A stretch of DNA of 64,000 nucleotides from Rhizopus sp. PT2906 (lineage: Eukaryota; Mucoromycota; Mucoromycetes; Mucorales; Rhizopodaceae). The notes below the pieces were generated by a model that ran no database searches, was not told the DNA's origin, and was given only the letters and a program-made list of their open reading frames with translations. The translations under genes were made by a program, and so were the position numbers. Each line of letters starts with the position of its first letter. The first letter of the stretch is position 1. The DNA is taken from NCBI GenBank assembly GCA_025529335.1, contig JAMYHX010000091.1:1-64000 (forward strand), in the 5' to 3' direction. Shown here piece after piece: positions 10,761-23,900 of the stretch.

Positions 10761-12309
10761 ATGCGTAATCTTTTATTCATTCTCATTGCACTCTGTGTGC
10801 TCTTTACTTATACCGCATCTGCTGCCTCTCATACCAAGGGACACTCCAAGCATAAGAGTGTCGCTCATCATCACAATAAGCATTCTCCCAAGAAACATCA
10901 TACCCCTGCTCATCATTCTACTGGAAAGAAGAAGACTACCAAGAAAGTTACCAAGAAGACCTCCAAGAAGGGCTCCAAGAAGTCCACTACCAAGAAGACG
11001 CCCACCACTCATGCTCACCAAAAGGCTTACCCTAAGCACAAGATAGTTGCCTATGTCCTTGACTGGGATACCCCCAAGAACATTGCATGGAACAAGTTGG
11101 ATCACATTGTCTATGCCTTTGCTGAACCCAATGCCAAGGGCGACCTCAAGAACTTTGACGGCAACAACTTGAAGAAACGTATGTTACACATCGATCACGA
11201 TACGATTTAAAAAGCTGACTAACCCCTTTCTCTAGTTGTCACTGAAGCTCATAAGCACAATGTTGGTGTCAGTATCAGTGTTGCTGGGTAAGTTACAGTT
11301 GTTCAAACAAAACACAAACTAACCTTGTATGATAGTTGGTCTGGATCCATCCACATGAGTTCTCTCGTTGCTGATGCTAACCGCGAAACCTTTGCTAGCA
11401 AGATTGTTGCCTTGGTTGACAAGTACAATCTCGATGGTGTCAACTTGGATTGGGGTAAGTTTTTTTTCTTGGATGATTAAGAAGACTTTATCTGACACGC
11501 CCCCTTTTTTCATAGAATTCCCCAATAGCCCTGACAGCATTGCTTGCAGTGAAAGAAACCCCAAGGATACCGCCAACTATCTTGCTCTCTTCCAATCATT
11601 GCGCAAGAAGCTTGATGCTAAATATCCTAAGATTCACAAGGTTCTCACTGTTGCTGCTCCTGTTGGCCCCTTCAATGATGAAAATGGTCGTAGTATTGGA
11701 CGCTTTGACCCTGCCTGGGCCACCACTGTTGATTACTTCTACCTCATGTCCTACGAATACAACGGCTCCTGGAACGATGTTGCTGCTCCTAATGCTGCCA
11801 TCCGTGGTTCCTCCCACGGTTGGGGTGTCGATACCACCGTTAATCTCTGGGCCAACGCAGGTATTCCCAAGAACAAGATGCATATCGGTCTTGCCTTCTA
11901 CGGTAAGGCCCTCAAGACTGCTCAACCCATCACAGAAATTTCTGGTATGTATGTCAAGCTTGACGGCCATACCCCTATCCAAGGTGATAAGTACGATGAA
12001 TTGGCTGCCGATCCTTGCCCTGGTGCTAAGCCTGGCTACACTGGTGAATTCCAATACAGATCCATCGTTGCCCAAGGTATTCAACAAAACAAGAATGGTT
12101 GGAAGTCCTACTGGGATGAGCAATCTCAAACTCCTTATGCCTTCCATGCTGCTGACTCCAAGTTTTTGACCTTTGATAACCCCAAGTCTATCCAAGCCAA
12201 GATGGAATATGCTAAGTCTGAAGGTCTTGCTGGTTGCATGATTTGGTCTCTTGAAATGGATGATTCCAAGCACAGCCTGTTGAATGCTGTCCAAAGCGCT
12301 AGACACTAA
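10761..12309 (+). CDS. secreted GH18 chitinase
   Basis: Endo-acting chitin hydrolase for wall remodelling or nutrition. Exons 10761-11178, 11236-11287, 11336-11454 and 11516-12309 give 460 residues. Residues 1-21 are a signal peptide (hydrophobic core ending TASA). Residues 22-90 are an unusual Lys/His/Ser/Thr-rich linker. The GH18 barrel runs from KIVAYVLDW (about 94) to the end. Landmarks are VSISVAGWSGS (SxGG-type strand), DGVNLDWE at 190-197 with the proton donor Glu197 formed across an intron, YLMSYEYNGSW, and a closing MIWSLEMDD strand. The second Asp of the usual DxxDxDxE motif is Asn, a known variant. No chitin-binding module is seen. Codon bias is strong, suggesting high expression. 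Confidence 0.93.
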
Positions 12310-12459
12310 GCGCACATTAGACCATACTCATTTACATTTTACTGTTTAATTTCTTAAATAAACTTGAAGAATTATAATTTATGCAGACTATTTACTATTC
12401 TTTAATATGCAACAAGTTTATTGTTTGGGTAAATAAATAAATTACGGTGTACGAAGGAA

Positions 12460-13943
12460 TTAGACTGATTCGGTAATATCTAAAGGTGTCCAGTCACCGC
12501 CAAAATCAAGAATAAGACGACCCTTTTCGTTTATTGTGGCAAGACCTTTGGCTTCATAAGAAGAAGGACCTCGTATATCTCTTTCTGCATTCACACGAGC
12601 CAAACGGAATTCCCTTGCGAGCTCACGTCTGGCGCTACAGCTTGCGTCCTTTTCGGCTGATTTAATCTTTGTCCATTGGTTTGTCTCTGCCTCGTATGTT
12701 TCGATCATAGATAAATATTCTTGATAAGCAGGCGTTGACGGTTTATCAAGTGTGCCTGGAGAAACAGGATCCACTTTGATGGCTTCATCTTTTGTCTTTT
12801 TGTCCTTTTCGCCAGAAATATTGCCTGGAAGAGCGGAAATATCAACATATTGTGTCAACTCGTTTACATCCTTTGTAAAATGAATCTTGCTAGCAACTAC
12901 AGGATCCAAAAGAGGCGTGATTAGGGACCAGACAGTTGAAAAGACCCAAGGTGCCTTATGGATCAAGCAAGAGCCTAGTGTCTCTGGGTAATAAGCCTCA
13001 AAGCATGTAACGAGGAACTTGACAAAATCAAAGTCCTATAGTAAAGTTAATATAATCGACGTTACACTTTGTCCATCGCCTCTTTAACCACCATGCTTAT
13101 GCACATACCATATTCTTTAAGGTAAATCCGTCCATATTGAAAACGATACAAGCTGCCTCCACAGGTTGATGCACTATCATTCGAGAAGTCTCCATAATGT
13201 AAATTGTCAAAAGCTTGATCACTTCACTCGGTTGGTCTTCTTTTCTGTGTAAATTGACATTGATGAAACTACAGTTGACGTGAGATTCAATCTATACAGA
13301 GTTTCAAAATGATATTTTACCAGATGCCACGATCAGCTTTGTCAGGCCCACCCAAATAAGCCTTACCAGAATTAAGCTGAGTGATGAAGCAATCGCCGAG
13401 ATCAGGTTGTAACTTATTCAATTCATCGCGTATTCCATTTTCACCAAGAGCGACGATATCATCCACACGCATATGCAAACGCCATCGGAGTGTATTGGTG
13501 ATCATGTTGTAGGCGGCATCTATATCCCACTTTCGAGCACGCAAGAATCGAAGGACAACTGCGTCCGGATTGTCTGTGGCCACCATATTCCAAAAGGTAG
13601 TTCGAAGTTGTGTACCAGGAATCAAGGGCAATGCCTTTTCGAGAGGTAAGTTCATCCAGGAAGGATCGGTTGTGGTGCCAAGAAAAACATCTGTACTCTT
13701 TTCTTCGATGGCAGCCTTTTTACCAAACCAGCCCGTCTTCTTGACAGAAGGAGCCTTTTCTGTCTTTGGTTCTGGTTTATATTCTGTACCTTTTTGTTTG
13801 AACAGTTCGAATAGACGACTCCACATGGCTTTGAGCATATCTGTTTGAGCACCTGTTAGGTTTTCAACGTGGCCAGGCAAGACACCTGTTGTTGTTGGTG
13901 CTGTGGGTGTAGCAAGTGCAGTGGCTGTAGCAGCAGGAGACAT
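12460..13943 (-). CDS. CRAL-TRIO (Sec14-like) lipid-binding protein
   Basis: Cytosolic lipid-transfer type protein. Exons 13321-13943, 13109-13268 and 12460-13035 give 452 residues. The N-terminus is an Ala/Thr-rich segment (about 1-25), then a Lys-rich region. The CRAL-TRIO N-terminal three-helix part is VVLRFLRARKWDIDAAYNM with WRLHMRVDDI near 160-190. The lipid-binding fold follows: Gly-Asp-Arg-Gly replaced by DRGIW, the VNLHRKEDQPSE strand, VFNMDGFTLKNM and FEAYYPETLGSCLIHKAPWVF. The C-terminal 110 residues are charged with ETEQWxK-like helices and an FGGDWTPLDI end. FGG is typical of Sec14-family tails. Ligand (phosphatidylinositol, sterol or other) cannot be decided. Its ATG is preceded by a long GA tract. 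Confidence 0.88.
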
Positions 13944-14988
13944 GATAAAAAGAATAACAAAGAGAAAAAAGAGAGAGAGAGAGAAAGAAAGAAAATTAAA
14001 GTTTAAATATAAAAGCTCTGTTCAAACAATGAACAGATTCAGGGAAAAAATAGTTCTGAAATTGCACAAACAACGTGTGTGATACAGAATTAGGACTTTT
14101 GGGCTGAGTGGCAGTGAAGTGTGAAAAACACTGTATATCTTTTTTGAATAAACTCTTTGCTGCTATGGTTACTAGATCATTCCCCTTGTGTGTATGTATA
14201 CTATATTTTTATCTCTGTAAATGTCATCATACACATATTCAGATGTTAAAGGTTCTGATTTCGGAGCGCTCTTTTGTTCAACTAAAGCATACTCAAATTT
14301 GTACCTTCACGTAATGCTTCCCACCCAATATAAATGAGTTATCATTTGATAACAAGTTTTGTGGGAACATCTCGTTTTTTTTTTTGAAAATTGTACTAAA
14401 GCATAATTAACCCAATTCCTACGAGACTAACTCTGGAACACATATGTCATTCAGCAGAAAAAGGTTAGGAACGTATAGCTGCAACTTGCATTTGAGAACA
14501 AACAGATAACCCTGGGTGGTATTATAAGCTATATGTCTAGAATCTGTCTTGCATAGCACCATTCATCCTATAATTTATGTCTCATTGAGATATGCATAAA
14601 TGTCCCCCCACCTTTTACCAAGAAAGTTATAGCATTACTATTTGTACAACATAACGTTTATGGTTAATGTGCCATGACTAAAATATATTCTGACAGAGTA
14701 AGAAGGCAAAGCATGATACATGTGAGAACATCGATTTCAGCTTGACATACTATGTGCATAAGAGAAGGCCAAGATCTCGTGATGTTCATTAAAGCATTAT
14801 CTATAATTGGATGATTAAAGCATACTAATTGTAAAAAGTACTATTGTTATGTATGTGAGAAAAAGAATTCTGCTATGTTCAAAAGAGAAAGAGGAAGAAA
14901 ACGAATAATTTAAACAAAACAATATAGTTTTTTATTTTATAAACATAATGATACAAATATATTTCTAATTCCTAGTTTTTTTGTTTTT
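13944..14988. other. intergenic between divergent promoter side of CRAL-TRIO gene and FAS 3' end
   Basis: Begins with a GA-rich leader (about 13966-13995) of the minus-strand CRAL-TRIO gene. The rest is AT-rich with no supported gene. Short plus-strand frames (for example 14108-14314) lack motifs. The last 50 bases hold poly-T and should include the FAS 3' UTR. Confidence 0.45.
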
Positions 14989-17900
14989 TTACTGAGCAAG
15001 AGCAACAGCAACACTGTAAGCACCACTATGGCTGATTGATACGCTCACTGATTTAACTCCAGCAGCTCCAGCGGCTTCCTTGGCTTTACCGGTCAAGACA
15101 ACTTCGGGAGCACCAACTTCATTGGACTTGATCTCAATTTCTTTCAAGGGGGCACCAGCTCCTGATGAGGCGATGTTACCATAGGATGAGATAGCCTTAA
15201 AGACAGCTTCCTTGGCAGACCAACGGCCTGTGAAGCTAGCTTGAGGATCAGGGCGAGAGTTACAGTATTCAATTTCAGCAGGAGTAAAGTTGCGTTCGAT
15301 GAAAGTAGCGTTTTCAACATTGAAAGCGTTGGTCAATTCAACATCTACACCAACACCCTTCTTGCCAGCTTGTTGCTCGGTAAGAGAAGAAAGAATGTTC
15401 TTGGTAACAGTTGCGTCGCCGATAGAGGGAGTAGCGCGGCTAGCAGACTTGTTGGTAAAGTGCCATGATTTCTTTTCCTTGGAGTATTCAGTACGAGCGC
15501 TAGGGTTCAAGTAGACAGAGGACTCAAGTTCAGCGCTGTAAGGAGCTTCAGTCTTTACTTGAACAAAGTCAGCAACACCAGTAATAGAGTCATGGAGGTA
15601 GCGGTAAGCCTTGGCATAACGTTGAGCGTTCTTAGCCTTGTATTCATTGTATTGAGATTCTTCCAATGAAGCGAGAACATAGTCAGGATGGATAATCAAG
15701 ATTTCACCACCAGCTTGACCGAAACCGAAAGACTTGAGAAGACCAGCCTTTAAGCCATCAGTTTGAATAGAGCGAGAAGGATAAAGGATGTATTCAAAGT
15801 CCTTCATGACAACATCAACGTTATCAGCATTGCGGTTACCAGGGATAAGACCACTGAGCAAGCATTGGATCATACCGTTAGCCATCCAAGAAGCAGCAGG
15901 ACCCTTAGGATGACCAGTCAAGTACTTTTGAGTAATAGCCAAGAGAGCGTTACCCTTAGTACGGCCAAGATGTTTCAATTGAGTGTTGAGCACACGTGAT
16001 TCGTTCTTATCGTTAGCCTTGGTAGATGTACCATGGAATGAGGCAACACCAATGTCATCAATAGTTAAACCATAGACAGCAAGAGCACCACGGAGAGGAG
16101 CAATGCTTGGGTCGTTCTTGTAGAATTGGTGGTTATAGGTGCTCAAGGCTTCCTTTTCTTGGCGTTTAGCTTCACGATGGATAAACGTAGTTCTTTCTTC
16201 AATCCATGATTCTTCATCTTCAGGAGCTAATTCACCAGAAGCCTTTAATTCTTCTAATTCCTCACGCAACAAGGCGTATTCGCTTTCAACCCAAGCCTTG
16301 ATCTGAGCACGACGAGCCTTGATTTGTCTAGCACGGTAGTTGAAGTCCAACAAGGGGCTTGCTCTCTTGCCAGAGTTTTCACGGGCAGTGGTCAAGATAC
16401 CAGCACCAGGAGCAGGAACAGAACGTCCTTCCTTATCAGTAGCAGTGTTACTAAGAGCAACAATACCGTAGATAGGACAGCCAATTTCGATAGCAGTGGC
16501 TGCTGACATGAGAATGTGGTTACCGGAACCGTGAGCTTCCATGAAACCGTTTCTAGTAGTAGTAGTAGGGCGAGACATTTCAGCAGGAGTACGACCATGT
16601 TCGAGTTCATCAACAGCGTTAGAGGTAGCCTTCATGTTGGCGAATTCATAGCTTGATTCTTCAGTGATGTCTTCAGTAGCACCAGCAATCATGATCTTGG
16701 CTTTACCGGTGAGCAAAGACTCACAAGCCAATTCGATAGAAACAGCAGATGTAGCACATGCATTGACAGGAGTCTTGATAGGACCAGATGAAGAGAGCAA
16801 CAACATGTTGACCCAGGCAGGCATAGTATTGATGAAGGATTCTTGAAGAATGTCCTTTTGAACGGGCTTGTCAAGAAGACGATCACGGAAGAGACCTCTT
16901 TGAGCAAGTTGACCACCGACACCAGAACCAGTAGTGTTACCGACTTCAGAAACGTGGACATACTTGAAGAATTCATAAGGATCGGTGATACCAGCAGAGA
17001 CAAAGGCTTCAACAGTGGAAACAATGTTGAACAGAGTAACAGGATCAACTTGTTCAACAATGTCCTTAGGAACACCGTAACGGGTAGCGTCCCAACCAGT
17101 AGGAATTTGACCTGCAACAAGACGGTCGAAGCGAAGAGCCTTGGGAACATACAAGGTAGCGCCCTTACGCAAGATGACACACCAGTCGCCATTGGCAGTT
17201 TCGTATACATCAGCCTTATCACCTTGTTGATGCTTGAAGTGTTCAGCTTCTTCCTTGGAGCATTCGAAAGGCTCAAGGTCATGGTCAACAACAATTTCTT
17301 GCATGAGCATCTTCTTTTCAGGGTTGTAACCATGCATGACTTCGGGTTCTATTGTTGAATGTTAGTCAATGATGTACATTCGCAAAATAATTAACAACTT
17401 ACCAATGAAACGAATACCGCTGTGTTCAAGGATCTTCTTTTCATACTTGCTCTTGATATCCTTATCTTCGACAGGTTCACCAGTCTTGGCGTCTAACCAG
17501 CCAGAGTAGAACTTACCGTTCTTCAAGTTACCGTTGTGGTGCTTAATGTAGCCCATGATCCAGGCCATTTCAATACAACCTTCAAGAGAGAATTCACCAT
17601 AGGCTTCCATTTCCCAACGGGTTCTGGCGTTACCCCAAGGTGAGACTTCACCGAAACCAGTAACAACGATCACTTGTTCAAGATCAAGCATACCCTTAAG
17701 GTGGCTAAGGTGCTTTAAGGATTCATAAGGTTTAAGCTTAGGGAAGTCAAACTTCATGTTGGCACGAGGAGTGATCTTGTGAGGCTTATGCTTGCGTTCG
17801 GCTTCTTCACCAAAGATGACCTTGAAGTCAAGTGCATTCTCGGCATCAATAGCTCTACGGATTTCAGCAGTTTCACGAATTTCCTTACGGAGCTTCATGT

Positions 17901-20900
17901 TGACTTCTTGCAAGTTGTGAACAAATTGAAGACCACCGTTAAGATCAGCCCAAACAGGTTCAGTTTGACAGAGTTCAACAATAGAAGGATGCATGAGACC
18001 AAGGATGTTGAAAGACATTTCAACAGTGGAGAAGGTTCTGGTACCGAGAGATTCAATGCCTTCAGCAACCATGTTGTTGGCGCTCATCAAACCAGTACCA
18101 CGAGTCCAACCGATGACAGCACCGGCAATAAGCAAGTATTGAGACCAGCTTTCAGAGTACCAACGGTTGAACAAGGTTTCAAGTGAGATCTTGGATTCAC
18201 CATAGAGACCATCAGCACCAAAAGTACCGTGGTTAGGAGACAAGGGAAGAATGACTTGAGCAGGACGGGTGTCAGATCCAATCTTCTGCTTGTGCGTCTT
18301 GACATTACCGAGCATACGGAGAAGATTAGTCAACATGATACGGTGAGCGAGTTCGGACTTGGAGTCAATAGAATCGATCTCACGACCATTTTCAGGAATA
18401 GCAGCGAAGGGAATGATAAAGTCGAGATCCCAGTTAAGTCCCTTAGGATCGTAGATGTAATTGACTAAAGCATCAACATCCAACTTGGAACCTTGGTTGA
18501 AAGGTACAACGACAAGTTCAGATCCCTTAGAACCATAAGTTTCATAAATGGATTGGAAGTACTTGGTGACCTGAGGACTGAAACGGGAAGTAGTAACAAT
18601 GACCTTGGCACCACCAGCAATAAGACCCTTCAAGACCTCAGAACCAATAGAGTCCTTACCGGCACCAGTTAAAAGAACACACTTGTCAACAAAGGTGATG
18701 CCCTTTTCAGCAATTTCGCGCAAGACATCAAGGTAAGAAGAAGTTAATTCATTGCTGAATTCCCATCCACTTGGTTCACTGGGGTTCTTCTTCTTAAGAT
18801 GTAAGAAGGGCATACGAGCAACACCGTGTTGAGCCTTGAGGCGTTCAGAAAGCTCGGTCATTTGAGAACCAGCAACCATGTCTCTGACATAATCAGCCAA
18901 CTTGCGGCAGCCAGGGCGAGGAACTTCAGCGTAGTTGATGTCACCCTTCTCAGTGACAGTAGTCTTGGGACCAGTAGGGAAACCGACGTCCTTGTAGACA
19001 GGGTTTTCAGCGAGTACATCAACACAGTTTTCAATCAAAGCTTGACCGAATTCCTTGGCGAGTCTGTAAGTTTCACCCTTGTCAGTTGCACACTTTTCGA
19101 CATTGTAACGCATGAAATCCAACAACTGAGGGTAAGCGCGGTTCATGACACGGATACACTTGGCAGTGATCTCACGGTCAACAACAGCAAGTTTACCAAA
19201 GATGATGTCGTACCACATCTCAAGAGCATCTTGACGAGCCCAGTTCCAGTGAGAGTCATAACGACGGGCCTTGAGAGCAGAGAAGACAGGTTTGATGCCT
19301 TCAGCATAGATATCACCATGTTCGGCCAACCACAAGTCAAGTTCAGCTTGCAATTTAGCAGTTGTGGTCTTTTCTTGTTCGTACTTCTTGGCACCTTCAC
19401 GCAAGTCCTTTTGAAGGTACTTGGCGTACAAGTTGAGCTGTTGGTAAATCAAGGCATCTTGCTTAGCCTTCAAAGCGTCTAACTCTTCGCTGCTGATAAC
19501 AGCAGTAGCAGCACCAGCGGCACCAGCAGAACCTGAACCAGGTGCAGAGAGAGTGATACCGGCTTTCTTAGCATAAGCCTGAGCAACACTGTCCAACCAA
19601 GCCTTAGCTTCAGCTTCAGATCCGAGACGAGAAGCAGGCTCCATGGTAATGGCAACCAAGAGGGCACCATCAGTACGACCGCTTCCAAGACCATAGGAGT
19701 TGGAAAGATAACTCTTTGCAGAGTTCAAGGTAAAACCACCAGGCATCTTGGCACCAATCATCTTGGCAATCAAAGTAGAAGAATGTTTACCGAGAGCACC
19801 AGAGAACCCGTTGTTCAAGGCAGAACCAAGTTCGTCCAAAGGAGTTTCTTCAGACTTTTCAGGAACAGCATTGGTAAATTCCTTTTGCAAATCACCAAGG
19901 ATTTCGTTTTGAAGGGTAGATTTACCACCAACCAAGTCCTTGATAGCCTTGGACATGGGCACTTCATCAAGAGACTTCTTCAACTTTTGAGCAATGACAG
20001 CATGAAGAACTTCGGTGGCAGTAATGGGTGCATCACTGACAGCAGCAGCGGGCCCGGCAGCGGCAGCAGGAGCAGGAGCAGGGGCAGCAACAGGAGCAGG
20101 AGCAGCGGCAGCGGCAGGAGCAGGAGCAGGTGTAGAAGCAGCAGGAGCAGGAGTAGCTTCGGGTTCTTCTTCAACAGCGCTTTCGAATTCATAATAGATT
20201 TCCTTAGCATCCTTAGCAATGCTCAAGTTCTGACGACGGTTACTTAAAGCATTGTCGTAAGCTTGGTACTTAAGGTTCAAAGTACGAACAGCCATATCAC
20301 TAAGAGTGGGAGAAGGACCGACTTCAATAAGACGTTCAACCTGGTAGTTCTTGAACAATTGATCTTGAGTTTCAATCCAACGAACAGGTGAGGCGAATTG
20401 GTAAGCCAAGAGTTCAATCAAGAGAATATAACCAAGATGTTGCTGTTGTGCAGGCGTGACATACTTTTCAGGAGACCAGTTTTCAAGCACTTCAGCCAAA
20501 CGAGGACTGGAGGTCAACTTGTAGACATCTTCAATGTAGCTCTTGTCAGTGCTGAAAGGCTTAGCAGTCAAGTTAGGAATGTACTTGGCGGTCAATTGAC
20601 CAACATCAATGTCTGAAGGATCAAACTTCTTGGCCAAGAAGCCACGGAATGGAGTGACACCACTAAGCAAGAAGGAAGAGTGAAAAGGTACGTCAATACC
20701 AGGAAGAGGAACAGTAGCATAACCACGTTCGAGAACAATACGACCCTTAGCCAACTTAGCCTTGGTCTTTTCAAAAACACCATCAATGATTTCATCCAAG
20801 TGCTTCTTGACATCTTCAAGAGACATGGTTTCCATCAACTTTTGAATGTCAATATTGGCAGTCTTGATGTAATTCAAGACGTTAGTGAGAGCATCAAGGT

Positions 20901-23900
20901 TTTGAAGAGCACCAGCTGCGACATATTGCCAGTTTTCAACGTTGAAGTTGACAATTTCCAAGACGTCACCACGTTGAGCAATGGCATCAACAACGAAACG
21001 AAGAGCAGTGTCGTTAAAGGTCTTGGAAACACGAGAAGGATTGATGGCAGCCATACCATAGTTGGAGCGACCTTCTTCATCACGCTTGACTGCAGATTGC
21101 ATGGTCATACCACGGTAGAAGACAATATCAACAAGAGAAGTCAAAGGCAAGACATCACCAACAGAGGCTAATGCAGCGTATTCACCAAGAGAGTGACCAG
21201 CGAAAGCACAGTTGGATTGAATCAATTCCTTGGAGCGCATGTCTTCAAAGGCAGCCTTTTCCATCAATGTCAAGGCAGGTTGAGTGAATTGAGTGGCGAA
21301 CAAAAGACCAGTAGGAGAGCGGAAGGTATAGAAGGCAGTACGCTCATTAATGGTGGGGAACAATGGCAAGGTCTTGATAGTACCATCAGCCTCAGCAGTA
21401 TCATAAGTCATGCTCATGTAGTTCTGACGGATCTTCTTACCACGAAGACCACCAAAGTGAACAACCTTTTCCTTGGGGTTGTTACGGACGATCTCAAGGA
21501 TAGAGAAGCCATAGTTCTCCATAAAGTGCTTATCAGCTTCATCCCAAATCTTTCTGGCAACAGGAGAGCTATCATAAAGGGCCATACCCATACCTTGTTC
21601 TTGAGAACCTTGGCCAGTGAAGACATAGGCAGTAACAGGTTGTTCAACTTCAGCAGTACCTTCAACTACCTTTTCGTTGTTTTGATTGAAAGTTTCAACC
21701 TTGATGATCTTACGACCGTTCTTCATACCAGTGTGGTAAAGCTTGGTCTCGAGTCTATCAGAGGGCAAGACCATACCAACAAACTTGACATCGTAAGCAA
21801 CGACACGACGAGGAACGTTATCGGCAGCAAAGATTTCAACAAACTTACGGGTAGAGGCACTAGTCCACATACCGTGAGTGATGGTACCAGGTAATTGAGC
21901 AAGATCAGCAAAGTAAGGGTTGACGTGAATGGGATTGAAATCACCAGAGACGCTAGCATAAGGCTCGTTGGAAGAAGGAGCACGAACGACAGAGGAGTAA
22001 GTGGATTTGCTTGGCATGACAGAGTAACCACCATTTTCAAAGAAGTGAGCTTGCTCGATTTCTTGAGCGTTGCGCTTCAAGTATTCAATCACAGGGTTAC
22101 CGTGGCTCTCACCAGATTCGTATTCAACCTTGGCAATTTCGACAAATTCCTTAGTAGATACCTGCATACCAACAGTACCCCAAGTTTTGACACTAGAGTA
22201 AACCTTCTTGTTCTTGTACTTGACTTCAGAGTTCAATCTGAAGATCAAAGAACAACCAACGGTAACTTCGTGCTTTTCCAAAGCATCAGTCCAGTGCATC
22301 CATTCCTTGGACTTGAGAACAGCAATGTCCTTGACATCCTTGACCTTGAATTCCATAGGAGTTTCAGACTTACGTTCAAAGGTGTGCTCATAATCATTGA
22401 ATTGGCCACGGTACAAGAACTGGCTAGTGACTTCAAGAACTGGCTTACCATCACGAATGATAGTACCCTTGACTTCAACAATTTTACCAGAGTCAGTGTT
22501 GATGATACCGTTGATGTAGGCATAAGTATCAACAACATCGCCAACCTTGAGAAGTTCAGAGTTATCAAGGAGACGGTAACCATTGGACATATGGACAAGC
22601 TTCAAGAGATCACCATCGATGACCTTGGGGAAAATAGCCTTGATGATGGCCTTCCAGCCGACAACGATGGCAAAGTCCATAGGAGCATAAACAACCTTTT
22701 GACCACGATCAATAAAGATTTCAGCTTGATTGCCAACAACTTGGCAGAACTCCTTGACATCAGCAGATTTAACGGATTCACCTGTGCCAATCAACTTTTC
22801 AGTGACAGGAACATTCAAGTAATCATCCTTGTGATCAACGCCAAACCAGAGCTTGTAGTAAAAGTCCTTGATACGCTCGTTGCGACCTTCCATAATTTCA
22901 TGGATAGGAGCATAGCCAAGTTCAGGCTTGTATTCGAATTGCAAGTTGAATGGAATCAAATCATTGCCTCTCTTTTCGTAAAGGTTGAAGTTGATCAACT
23001 TGCCAGAGATACTGGCATCAACAGAAGTGATGTAGTCCTTTGTCTTGTCAGTTGCGCTCCAGGGACGTCTGTCTTGAACCTTGACAGCGGTGACATTGCC
23101 TTGAGCATCAGTAGAGACAACAACTCTTTGGCCATCACGAGGACGGAATACACGTTTGACAGGATTATCAATGAATCGCTTGCCTTGAACAATGAAGGAA
23201 GAGGTCAAGAGAGCACGAAGCCAGCTGTACTTGGGTCCAGCAATAGCTTGAAGCCATTGAGATTCATCAATGGAGCTGGAGGTGAGCTCATAAATGCGGT
23301 CATTACCAGAGACGGTCTCCTTGACTTGAGAGTTTTGGATAGCACTACCACCAAGGTATTCAATTTGAGGGATAGGAGTATCCTTATAGTAGCGTTCCTT
23401 CAAGCTTTGAATATGGCTTTCGTAAATGTCGCCAAGAATTTCACCAACGGGTTGATCGACACGAGTGGCATACTTGGCAGCAACAGGGCCATGAAGAATA
23501 CATGTACGTTGGACATCTTGGTCAACAACAGCGGCAAGATCTTCAGATTGCCAGAGAGAATCCTTCTTGAACCAGATATCAAAGTCCTTGTCCATGACAG
23601 GAATGAATGGTACAGGCTTCATGACAGGGTTCTTACAAAGAGCAATAAAGTGAAGAACATCTTCAGAGGTCAACAATTGAGTCTCGGCATCAGGGAATTG
23701 AGCCATGAACTCTTCAACGAAGGGGTAAGGAGAGTCCAATTGAGAATAGTTTTGAAGCATAGAGGGAGCTTCGGTCTTGGTGAAACGTTCTTCAACACGA
23801 CGCAAGAAATGACCGACCAAATCACGAAGAGTAACATCGATCCAGCGGCCTTCATGCTTGACATAAAGCAATTGAATCAAACGGTAGACAACTTCAGAGT

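Noticed and set aside
10773..11105. minus-strand frame opposite the chitinase N-terminus
   Set aside because: It mirrors the Lys-rich linker (AAG codons read as CTT Leu) and has no features of its own.
14108..14314. 68-codon plus-strand frame downstream of the FAS locus
   Set aside because: No motif, no promoter signal and poor codon pattern in an AT-rich spacer.
19980..20247. possible tandem ACP domains before the ketoreductase
   Set aside because: Only one phosphopantetheine motif (GGKSTLQNE) is present; the repetitive part is an Ala/Pro linker.
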